Assembly: GCF_900107855.1 (NCBI RefSeq)
Contig: NZ_FNRJ01000001.1
Coordinates: 310,001 to 374,000, forward strand
Source: Marinobacterium iners DSM 11526
Lineage (GTDB): Bacteria > Pseudomonadota > Gammaproteobacteria > Pseudomonadales > Balneatricaceae
Length of the DNA: 64,000 bases
Direction: 5' to 3'
Positions 25,301-31,911 of the stretch are shown here, piece after piece. A model generated the notes under the pieces. It did not search any database, was not told the origin of the DNA, and saw only the letters and a list, made by a program, of their open reading frames with translations. Numbering within the stretch: the first letter of the stretch is position 1; every line of letters starts with the position of its first letter. Both the position numbers and the translations under genes were made by a program.

Positions 25301-26241
25301 GTGGCCATGAGTACGGCAGCCATACCTGCATCCATTCCCTGAGCCTGGCTGCGCCACTGCTCCACAGTCTGACGGCTGCCCAACCCCATCACCACCGGAA
25401 TATCCAGCGCTCGAAACGCCCTTTCCATCGCCTCGCCGTCCAGCATGTGCGTGGTATTCAACAATAGACTTGGCTTTGCCGGAGCCAGCATATCCTGCAC
25501 CGCATCAGGCTGTTTGCGTCCATACCAAAACAGCAATGGCACTCCACCTGCTGACTCGATAGCGGCTACCAATTGATCATGAAACGCTGTCTGCTGATCG
25601 CGCAGTACACCCGATGACATGGCGATCGCCAATATCGGTGCGTCCTGAGGCCAGCGATCCTCCCCCCAGGCAAAATAAGCATCCAGATCCGTAAATGGCT
25701 GCTTTGCTGCAGGATGGTAGTAACCGGCGGCTGGCAGAGGCACGGCAGGAGGAAGCTGTGCGGTAGACTCACCCCGGTGCCAGGCAGATAGATACTGCAT
25801 CATGCGGCTCAGGTTATCCCTGCCTCCGGCGACATAATACGCCGCCAGATCATGCAACACCGGTCCAGGTAGCTGACCGCCCTTGGGTGGACCACCGCCT
25901 ACCGCCAGCCAGGGCCGCTCGGATGACGCCAGCCAAGGCTGACTGAACGCCATCACCTGCCGCCTATCACTGCCACGTGGGGTATCCAAAATCACCAGAT
26001 CGGCATCGAACCAGGCAGCGGCATCAGCCGGCGCCTGTTCGATCTGAAAAGCTGTTAATTCAACATCGGCGTCCAGCGCCAGTACCTGCAGGTCGCGGAA
26101 CTTGGCGACCGAGACAAAATCATTGCTGATTACATGCACCCGTGCAGCCGAAGCTTCCGCTGCAACAGCAGACGCTGATCCCAACAACAGCCCGAAAAGA
26201 ACACATAATAATAATGGAAACCTGATAGCCGTTATGGTCAT
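22333..26241 (-). CDS. Exported, membrane-anchored CobN-like chelatase/dechelatase (HmuS-like)
   Basis: 1302 residues of the CobN/magnesium-chelatase H family, which handle metal insertion into or removal from tetrapyrroles. The conserved motif HLGTHGTQEWTPGK is at about 530-545. Unlike cytoplasmic CobN it starts with a signal peptide (RFPLLLCVLFGLLLGSASAVAA) and ends with one transmembrane helix (LSLIGMLLLLALGAW) and a short basic tail, so the chelatase faces the periplasm. No CobS/CobT ATPase genes are present. In Bacteroidetes the HmuS homologue, encoded with HmuR, HmuT, HmuU and HmuV, removes iron from haem. This operon has the same set (receptor, HmuS, ExbB-like, DUF2149) but a Zur-type box, so the extracted metal may be zinc. 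Confidence 0.88.
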   Translation of the reverse strand: MTITAIRFPLLLCVLFGLLLGSASAVAAEASAARVHVISNDFVSVAKFRDLQVLALDADVELTAFQIEQAPADAAAWFDADLVILDTPRGSDRRQVMAFSQPWLASSERPWLAVGGGPPKGGQLPGPVLHDLAAYYVAGGRDNLSRMMQYLSAWHRGESTAQLPPAVPLPAAGYYHPAAKQPFTDLDAYFAWGEDRWPQDAPILAIAMSSGVLRDQQTAFHDQLVAAIESAGGVPLLFWYGRKQPDAVQDMLAPAKPSLLLNTTHMLDGEAMERAFRALDIPVVMGLGSRQTVEQWRSQAQGMDAGMAAVLMATPERWGMTDPLVLSAVEDGRRVAIPEQIELLIGRFLAAARLQRETPESIKLALMFWNSPAGERNLSASHLNVPRSIADITAALVASGYTLSALDEQKVIQQAQAMLSGLYRHDQLDNLLVKGLAVSFPVSRYRQWLASLPGKIQNQVKHTWGEPEQHWSIRTLDGELRFVIPAMQLGHFLWMPQPPRADRLGAHVHDNVQPPGHFFLATYLYLRETYGADALIHLGTHGTQEWTPGKDRGLWAYDYPNLAVGNLPVFYPYIQDNIGEALQAKRRGRAVVISHQTPAFGPAGLYAELTHLHELMHAYQMLDSGPVKDKAGEQLLNAAIEQNLHLDMGWDEASLKSNPPAFAAALHDHLHELAASSTPLGLHTFGTAAAPEHRVMTVLQQLGMPYFDALGVEGDELLALETEQLQQQPAYSLLAETLATRKLPEQALPKPLLPLLQQALDNDAHLSLDNEMEALLAGLQGRFVAPGPGGDPVRNPATSSGTNLYAFEPDKIPNKAAYAAAEDMLDQLVERYREEHQGDSPQRLAFTLWSSEAIRTQGLVEAQVMHALGVRPVWDEGGRVRRLEIIPQAELKRPRMDVLLQVTSVYRDQFDGLMRHYATVIEALSEQEDPANPIAAHSRQLADALRQRGLADEDAQQLSRARVFSSPPGSYGSGVTDLAMNSTAWEDDSQLADTFVASQSHVFTTREWGRAVADVNLLQDQLAQVDAVMMSRSSQVHGLLSTDHPFEYLGGLSAAVRQQRGETPTLYISDYRGNSPRIAEAAAFLSAELRTRYQNPQWIKAMQAEGYSGAVQMLKTVNNLFGWQVMDTSMVRADQWQALHETYVMDRHELGLNEWFAEQNPDAQSQLIERMVEAVRKGYWQPSETTLKQLTERWQTLVQDKGALPGAPKTVDYIEDMALGFGLSAQLASSSAAASPDNSENSASQPSQQVKGQVLKAQEMNVPTEDEWSYRLSLIGMLLLLALGAWRAHREHKIHLSNRETV

Positions 26242-26251
26242 CTGCTTAGAC

Positions 26252-28186
26252 TCAGAAACGTGCTGTCAGGCCAACACGTACTGTCCGCCCAGGCTCTGCC
26301 AATCCGAATAGTTCCGACTCATCCAGCAAGCGAGTATCCATAAGATTTTCGACCCCCGCGTTCAATGTCAAAGCCGTGTCCAATTCCCAGGCAAAATCCA
26401 GATGGTGCAGGGCATAAGACGGGGCATACTCGCCGTCACCCACATACTGGCGCCCAATAAGCTCTGAACGCCAGCGTACCTGACTGCCAGGCTGGAAATG
26501 CCAGCTCACTGCCAGATTGGCGCTATGCTCCGGCCTGAACTCCAGTGGCTTACCGGTGCCACGATCTTCTGTATCCAGATAGGTGTAATTCAGGCTAAGG
26601 TCCAGCACCTGCAGTGGACGCATGCCCCAGCCCAACTCGATACCATTGATCACCGCTTCATCTATGTTTTCGTAGTAACGAATCTCACGGCCACGTATGC
26701 CACAATCGACGCTGCAGACAGACTGAACAAGGTTCTCCAGATTGTTGCGGAACAGACGGGCCGATGCATTCCAGTTATCCGCCGTGTAATCAATGCCCAA
26801 CTCCGAAGTGGACGATTGCTCAGGCTGCAAATCCGGGTTGCCATAGACCCAGAAGCGACCGCCAGCTGCCAAGATTTGATAGTTCGGTGACAATTCGCTC
26901 AAGGTCGGGGCTCTGAAACCCTCACCATAGCCGGCCTTCAACACCAGGTCGGGGCGAGGCTCATACACGGCATAGATGCGCGGGCTTACTTCATTTCCAT
27001 AGCGCTCATGGTTATCCACACTGGCCCCCGCGACCAGCTGCAGATTGGGTGCAAAGCTGACTTCATCCTGAAAGAACAAACTTTTGTGCAGTACGGAGTC
27101 TTTGCCCCGGGTATCGACACGGGGATCATACAGGGTTTCCTGGCGCAACTGTCCGCCCAATGTCAGCCAGTGCATATCGCCCAGTCCGGTTGAGAGGTGC
27201 CCCTGTACAACCTGGTCTTTAACCTTCTGAGCGGGCGTAGCCGTATTGCCGGCCGTTCGTGTATTTACGCGTTCCACAGAAGACTGATACGCCGAAATAG
27301 TACTTTGCCCCCAGGACCAGTCGCCCTTGTGGGCCAGCGATAGCTGTTCGGTCTCGAGATCGTCTTCTGAATTGTAATAGCTACTGCGACTGGCCACGTT
27401 ACGGCTACGCTCTTCGTCTCCCCTCGCATAACTGAGATCGATGCGCTGATTGTCGTACGGAGTCCAGATTAGATTGCCCTGAATCGAGCGGTTCTCCCTG
27501 GCTTCAATTTCGGAGATCTGAGGATCTTCTACCAGCTTAAGCTCATCCCGTTCCAGCCATTGACCAGCCAAGCTCATGGCAAGCGTACCCGGCATCGCTG
27601 CTCCACTGAGATAGAAGGATGTTTTACTGGCATCGCCACCGTCGCGATCATCCTGCCAGACGTGTGTTGTTGATATTTCGCCGCTTAGCGCATCCTCGGG
27701 CACACGCGTAATGAGGTTAACAACACCGCCCAGTGCATCTGAGCCGTAGAGGGACGACAATGGCCCCCTGACAACCTCAATCCTTTCAATTGCAGACAGA
27801 GGTAGCCAGCCCAGCTCAAAGTCCGTATGCGCCATAACACCATTACTGGAACTGATACGGCGACCGTCAATCAAGTACAGGGTATGCTCAACCGGCATGC
27901 CACGAATACTGATGCCACGGCGCGTCTGTCCAATCGAACTGATGTTGACACCTTCTTGTGCACTCAGAGCATCAGCCCAATCGTCCGCATTGGACAACTG
28001 CAACTCTTCGCGATCAATAAGTGAAATACTGGCGGGCGCGTTCACCAGTGGTGCTCCATGCAGATTGGCGGTCACAACCAACACATCATCGCTTGAAACT
28101 CGCAGCTCAGCCCAAGCCGGATAACTAGAGCAACCGACGAAGACCAAAGCGGTGGCGACTATATGCCGAGTATGAGTGATGAGCAT
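26252..28186 (-). CDS. TonB-dependent receptor of the CobN-like operon (BtuB/CirA/HmuR-like)
   Basis: 644 residues: signal peptide ending near PAWA, TonB-box-like DDVLVVTAN, plug with RGMPVEHTLYLIDGRR and VRGPLSSLYGSDALGGVVNLIT, and barrel ending VRVGLTARF. The compact size and plug resemble BtuB, CirA and HmuR. It lacks a clear FRAP/NPDL haem box pair; FRAPTLSELSPNYQ and NPDLQPEQSS are both present but without the classic spacing His checked structurally. It starts the operon with the CobN-like gene ten bases on, 37 bases after a perfect Zur-type box. Ligand is probably a tetrapyrrole or other chelate of a metal; which one is unknown. Confidence 0.87.
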   Translation of the reverse strand: MLITHTRHIVATALVFVGCSSYPAWAELRVSSDDVLVVTANLHGAPLVNAPASISLIDREELQLSNADDWADALSAQEGVNISSIGQTRRGISIRGMPVEHTLYLIDGRRISSSNGVMAHTDFELGWLPLSAIERIEVVRGPLSSLYGSDALGGVVNLITRVPEDALSGEISTTHVWQDDRDGGDASKTSFYLSGAAMPGTLAMSLAGQWLERDELKLVEDPQISEIEARENRSIQGNLIWTPYDNQRIDLSYARGDEERSRNVASRSSYYNSEDDLETEQLSLAHKGDWSWGQSTISAYQSSVERVNTRTAGNTATPAQKVKDQVVQGHLSTGLGDMHWLTLGGQLRQETLYDPRVDTRGKDSVLHKSLFFQDEVSFAPNLQLVAGASVDNHERYGNEVSPRIYAVYEPRPDLVLKAGYGEGFRAPTLSELSPNYQILAAGGRFWVYGNPDLQPEQSSTSELGIDYTADNWNASARLFRNNLENLVQSVCSVDCGIRGREIRYYENIDEAVINGIELGWGMRPLQVLDLSLNYTYLDTEDRGTGKPLEFRPEHSANLAVSWHFQPGSQVRWRSELIGRQYVGDGEYAPSYALHHLDFAWELDTALTLNAGVENLMDTRLLDESELFGLAEPGRTVRVGLTARF

Positions 28187-28222
28187 GAGTTACAGGACCT
28201 CCGAGCGAACACTTAATGATTC

Positions 28223-28235
28223 GTTATAACATAAC
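28223..28235 (-). promoter_or_regulatory. Zur-type box upstream of the receptor-CobN-like operon
   Basis: GTTATAACATAAC, identical to the site at 8580-8592 before the zinc-sparing operon, 37 bases upstream of the receptor start. It lies in the 283-base divergent region shared with the methyltransferase gene at 28470 and might also affect that gene. Confidence 0.85.
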
Positions 28236-28469
28236 ATATATTTACTGTGTTTTACCTGCTCCTATAGAGGGAAGCTGTAAGAACAGCGACGACCGGCAAA
28301 AGCCACCCGGAGATGACAATTTCTACCCCAACATCAAAACGCATACTTTTCTTTACGTTCATCATACTTTTTAAATGATAACCAGTAGCATTAAAGAGTT
28401 AGGCTATGCACATCACACTCATCACACTAACCATCTGGTTGGTTCAACTTTATGACATGGAGATGATGC

Positions 28470-29507
28470 ATGGATTTAACCTCCCCCCATCCTATGCAGC
28501 GATACTGGAACCTGGCTTCTGCTGGGCTGCAGGTACAGGCTCTCGAGTACGCCATGACCAGCGGGCTGCTGAACGCTCTGAAAACCTCATCAACCTGCGC
28601 AAAACTGGCCAAACAACTGCATTTCGACCCCAAAGCCACTGAAGTACTGATGGAACTGCTTTGGAGTATGGACATACTCGAAAGGAAAAAGTCCGAGGGG
28701 GGCTCCGTTGAAACCACGCTCTACACATTGACCCCCTCTGCCAAGCGCTATCTTTTGGATGATGCGGATCAGGGCTACGCTAAAGCTTGGCGCTTTCGCA
28801 CTGAAACGCTTAATACATGCGGACAAAGTCTGCCGGCATACCTTGAAGGCCGTCTTGAAGGAAATGATTTTGCGGCGGTGCAATCAGAACAGGCATGGGC
28901 CCATGCAGCTCAGGGACAAATCGCTCAGGAGCAGCGTACCATTACCGCCCCAGCTGTGGCGCAATTACTGCGAGAGATCGAGATCCCCTTCCGGGGTCGG
29001 TTTCTTGACTTAGGCGGAGGCCCAGGCTTCGTTAGCATTGAGTTGGCCCTACAGTACCCGGAGATGACGGGTACTGTTTTTGATCTGCCATCAACCGCTG
29101 AAGTTGCTAACAGCAATATCAAGGCAGCAGGGCTGCAAGAACGGCTGGACACTCTTGGGGGGAACGCCGCTACCGATGATCTCGGCGGCCCCTACGACCT
29201 CATCTGGTGTTCATCAGTGCTGCACTTCCTTCCTGACATTGACACCGTGCTGCATCGAATGATCTCAGCACTCAAGCCCGGTGGGCTATTGGTATGCGCT
29301 CATGCGGAAATTGCCAATACGGCAGCCGAAGCCTTACAAACACTTCCGTTCTATATGCCTTTGATGTTACGTGGACACTATGTTCCACACCAAGATGAAC
29401 TGCCCACCATCTTGCAACGTCACAATCTGACACTACTGGACAGCCGACAGTTGCTGCATGCACCCATGACCCCTATTTGGGTCCACACAGGAAGGAAACC
29501 GGTATGA
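28470..29507 (+). CDS. SAM-dependent O-methyltransferase (family 2, winged-helix plus Rossmann fold)
   Basis: 345 residues. The N-terminal ~110 residues are a winged-helix dimerisation region (ALEYAMTSGLLNALKTSSTCAKLAKQL). The C-terminal part has the SAM loop FLDLGGGPG (around 176-184), an acidic end of strand two (VFDLPS) and CSSVLHFL. The family includes acetylserotonin and bacteriochlorophyll or antibiotic O-methyltransferases; substrate unknown. GGAGA precedes the ATG. It overlaps the MFS gene by ATGA, so the two act together, perhaps making and moving a methylated small molecule. It is divergent from the Zur-box CobN-like operon. Confidence 0.82.
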   Translation: MDLTSPHPMQRYWNLASAGLQVQALEYAMTSGLLNALKTSSTCAKLAKQLHFDPKATEVLMELLWSMDILERKKSEGGSVETTLYTLTPSAKRYLLDDADQGYAKAWRFRTETLNTCGQSLPAYLEGRLEGNDFAAVQSEQAWAHAAQGQIAQEQRTITAPAVAQLLREIEIPFRGRFLDLGGGPGFVSIELALQYPEMTGTVFDLPSTAEVANSNIKAAGLQERLDTLGGNAATDDLGGPYDLIWCSSVLHFLPDIDTVLHRMISALKPGGLLVCAHAEIANTAAEALQTLPFYMPLMLRGHYVPHQDELPTILQRHNLTLLDSRQLLHAPMTPIWVHTGRKPV

Positions 29508-30724
29508 GAAACACTCACTACTGGCCCCTGCAATTGATGCTGGGCTGGCTAAACTTTGCGTTCACGGCTCCCATTATTTATCTATATCTTGGTCTACCCA
29601 TGATCATGCGCCAATATGGCTGGTCTGGGACCGAGATCGGCCTCTTCCAGTTGGCCGGTTTACCTGCCGTCCTCAAGTTTCTGCTAGCAACACCTGTTGA
29701 TCGTTATCGTATCGGTCAACATGGCTACCACAACTGGAGCATGATACTGACCCTGCTGTATTCCTCCATACTCGTACTTCTGGCTTTTTTCGATATTCAG
29801 CACACGTCCTGGGGCATACTTTTTACCCTGGCCTTGACCGCTAGCTTGATCGGCACCTGGGCCGATATCCCAGTGAATGCATTAGCCATTGAGTACCTGC
29901 CCGAATCTGAGCGTATCCGAGCAGGTGCCATTCGCTCAGCAGCGACATCACTGGGTGCCATTATGGGAGGAGGCGTCATGCTGCTGATGCAAACACGGCT
30001 CGGTTGGGCTTGGCCGTTTGCTACTCTAGCTGCGTTGCTGGGGTCTGGCGTATTACTACTAGCTCTGACACGCACATACACACCCATCCAACACGCAGAG
30101 TCAAGCACTCCGCACGCGGGACTCAAGGAGTGGTTGAGTTATTTCTCAACCCCAGACTTTCGTCGCTGGGCACTCATGATTTTGCTCTATTTTCCGTTTA
30201 TCGGTGCGGCCTGGGTCTATGTGAAACCTCTGATGCTGGATCAGGGTTTTGAAGCCGATCGTATTGCTACAGTGGTCGGTATCGGCGGTGGCTTTGTTGG
30301 TGCTCTCGCGAGCCTACTCGGCAGCCGCCTCACTCGCAGGTCTGGCCCCGTTGTAGCTCTTCCAGTTTTTGCTTTCCTGAGTCTAGCCTCTGTTGGCAGC
30401 TTGCTATTGGTTAGTACATTCCAAATGTCGTTCCCGGCTTTTGCCGCAGCTGCCCTTTTCACCGCTCTGGCTATGGGAGCGGCCTCAGGGCTGATTTTTG
30501 GCTTGATGATGTACTATACGCGCCCAGGCTTAACCGCGGTGGATTACGGTATCCAATCGAGTTTGTTTGCGTTCGCACGCACCCTGGCACCAATGGCCTC
30601 AGGCATCATGATCGGAAATTTCGGCTATGGGGGCATGCTACTTGGCTTAGTTATCTGCCTGAGCGTCGTTTTTGTTTTAGCAATCACGTACCGCAAGCAC
30701 ATTAAGGAAGCTATACATACTTGA
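29504..30724 (+). CDS. MFS transporter, AmpG/RhtX-like
   Basis: About 406 residues with 12 predicted membrane helices from the ATG at 29504, which overlaps the methyltransferase stop (ATGA) and is preceded by AGGAAGG. A TTG at 29477 is also open but less likely. The first loop carries LLATPVDRYRIGQHGYHNW, and helix five TWADIPVNALAIEYLPESERIRAGAIRSA follows the AmpG/RhtX pattern used by muropeptide and ferric-siderophore permeases such as RhtX and FptX. Co-transcription with a methyltransferase beside receptor genes suggests export or import of a metallophore; direction cannot be told from sequence. Confidence 0.78.
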   Translation: MRNTHYWPLQLMLGWLNFAFTAPIIYLYLGLPMIMRQYGWSGTEIGLFQLAGLPAVLKFLLATPVDRYRIGQHGYHNWSMILTLLYSSILVLLAFFDIQHTSWGILFTLALTASLIGTWADIPVNALAIEYLPESERIRAGAIRSAATSLGAIMGGGVMLLMQTRLGWAWPFATLAALLGSGVLLLALTRTYTPIQHAESSTPHAGLKEWLSYFSTPDFRRWALMILLYFPFIGAAWVYVKPLMLDQGFEADRIATVVGIGGGFVGALASLLGSRLTRRSGPVVALPVFAFLSLASVGSLLLVSTFQMSFPAFAAAALFTALAMGAASGLIFGLMMYYTRPGLTAVDYGIQSSLFAFARTLAPMASGIMIGNFGYGGMLLGLVICLSVVFVLAITYRKHIKEAIHT

Positions 30725-30789
30725 TGTAAAGATTTTGGAGCACTGTTCACTCACGTTTCGGGTCATAGATGCCGATTGGATATTAATCT

Positions 30790-31911
30790 TCAGGGCAATA
30801 GTTCTGGCATTTCCATCCACGGCATCGTCCCATTCAGACTGTTCAAGAAAGCCTTTAGCGCATGCACCTCTGTACCGCTCAAAGACAACGGTTTGATAAG
30901 TGGAGACAGCTTTGCTGTGGGTATGTCGTTGCCTTTTTCCGGCAGTTCTGCATTTTGCCACCACCCCATGTTATAAAGCGCGAGCAGCATATCCAGATCC
31001 TTTACAAAACCATTGTGCATGAATGGCGGCGTTTCAGCCGCACCTCGAAGACTGGGAGTTCTGAACGCACCTACATCATCTTGGGCACCTGTGAGCCTAT
31101 AGCGCCCCTGAAAATCACCCACGTTATGAAAAGACGTACCCAAATGATGGAAGCGGTTATCAGTCAGCTGCGGACCATGGTGACAATTGATACAGCGTGC
31201 CTTGGTGCGGAATAAGTGCAACCCGTGCAAGGCCTCGTCACTCATTGCATCCGTGTCTCCTCGCATAAAGCGGTCGAAGGGCGTGTTGGTCAGAGTCAAA
31301 CCTCGCATAAAGCTCGCAATCGCTTGGGCGACCCGCTCTGGTGTCACTTCCGCGCTACCAAACGCCTGCTCAAACAGTGCAGGGTAACTTTGCGTCTCAC
31401 TCAAGCGCTCCACTGCCACATCGGTATCAGCAGCCATCTCTATTGGATTGGTCCAGCTGGCAATGACCTGCTCTTCCAGTGAGGCTGCACGCCCGTTCCA
31501 GAATATATGAGTCAGCCACGCCGAGTTCACCACCGTAGGTGCATTGATGTCGCCTTTCTGGCGGTTATGGCCAATGGACGCACGCCGACCGTCAGCCCAA
31601 CCAAGATCAGGATCATGGCAACTGGCACAAGCGATCTGCTCAGACGCAGATAAACGTCGATCAAAAAACAGATGTTTTCCCAGCTCATGCTTTGCGGCGG
31701 TTAATGGGTTATTTGCTGGAACCGGCACCTGCTCGGCGATCGCGGCCAATGGCTGATAGTCAACACCTGTATCCACGTTAGCCTGTGGCCAATGGTCGGG
31801 GCCTTGCCGGTAACGCTCGACCAGCGCGTGCAGTGGGGATTCTGAGGCAAGCGCCAGGGCCGGTACTGCAAGCAGCACCAGCATACACTTCAAGATAGCT
31901 GGCTTGTTCAT
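30790..31911 (-). CDS. Periplasmic dihaem cytochrome c peroxidase (CcpA/MauG/MbnH family)
   Basis: 373 residues with a signal peptide (MLVLLAVPALALASE) and two c-type haem sites, CASCH (C95-H99) and CINCH (C240-H244), the spacing of dihaem peroxidases. It follows a TBDR gene with a one-base overlap in a FecI-FecR-TBDR-peroxidase operon. MbnH, of the same family, oxidises a tryptophan on the partner MbnP in methanobactin loci with mbnI, mbnR and mbnT. No MbnP-like or MbnA-like gene is seen here, so peroxide defence or oxidation of an imported metal chelate are equal options. Which family branch it belongs to needs a tree. Confidence 0.88.
   Translation of the reverse strand: MNKPAILKCMLVLLAVPALALASESPLHALVERYRQGPDHWPQANVDTGVDYQPLAAIAEQVPVPANNPLTAAKHELGKHLFFDRRLSASEQIACASCHDPDLGWADGRRASIGHNRQKGDINAPTVVNSAWLTHIFWNGRAASLEEQVIASWTNPIEMAADTDVAVERLSETQSYPALFEQAFGSAEVTPERVAQAIASFMRGLTLTNTPFDRFMRGDTDAMSDEALHGLHLFRTKARCINCHHGPQLTDNRFHHLGTSFHNVGDFQGRYRLTGAQDDVGAFRTPSLRGAAETPPFMHNGFVKDLDMLLALYNMGWWQNAELPEKGNDIPTAKLSPLIKPLSLSGTEVHALKAFLNSLNGTMPWMEMPELLP

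Noticed and set aside
28187-28469. Cobalamin riboswitch before the BtuB-like receptor and CobN-like genes
   Set aside because: The leader between the Zur-type box and the start is only about 37 bases, too short for the riboswitch, and no B12-box sequence was seen.
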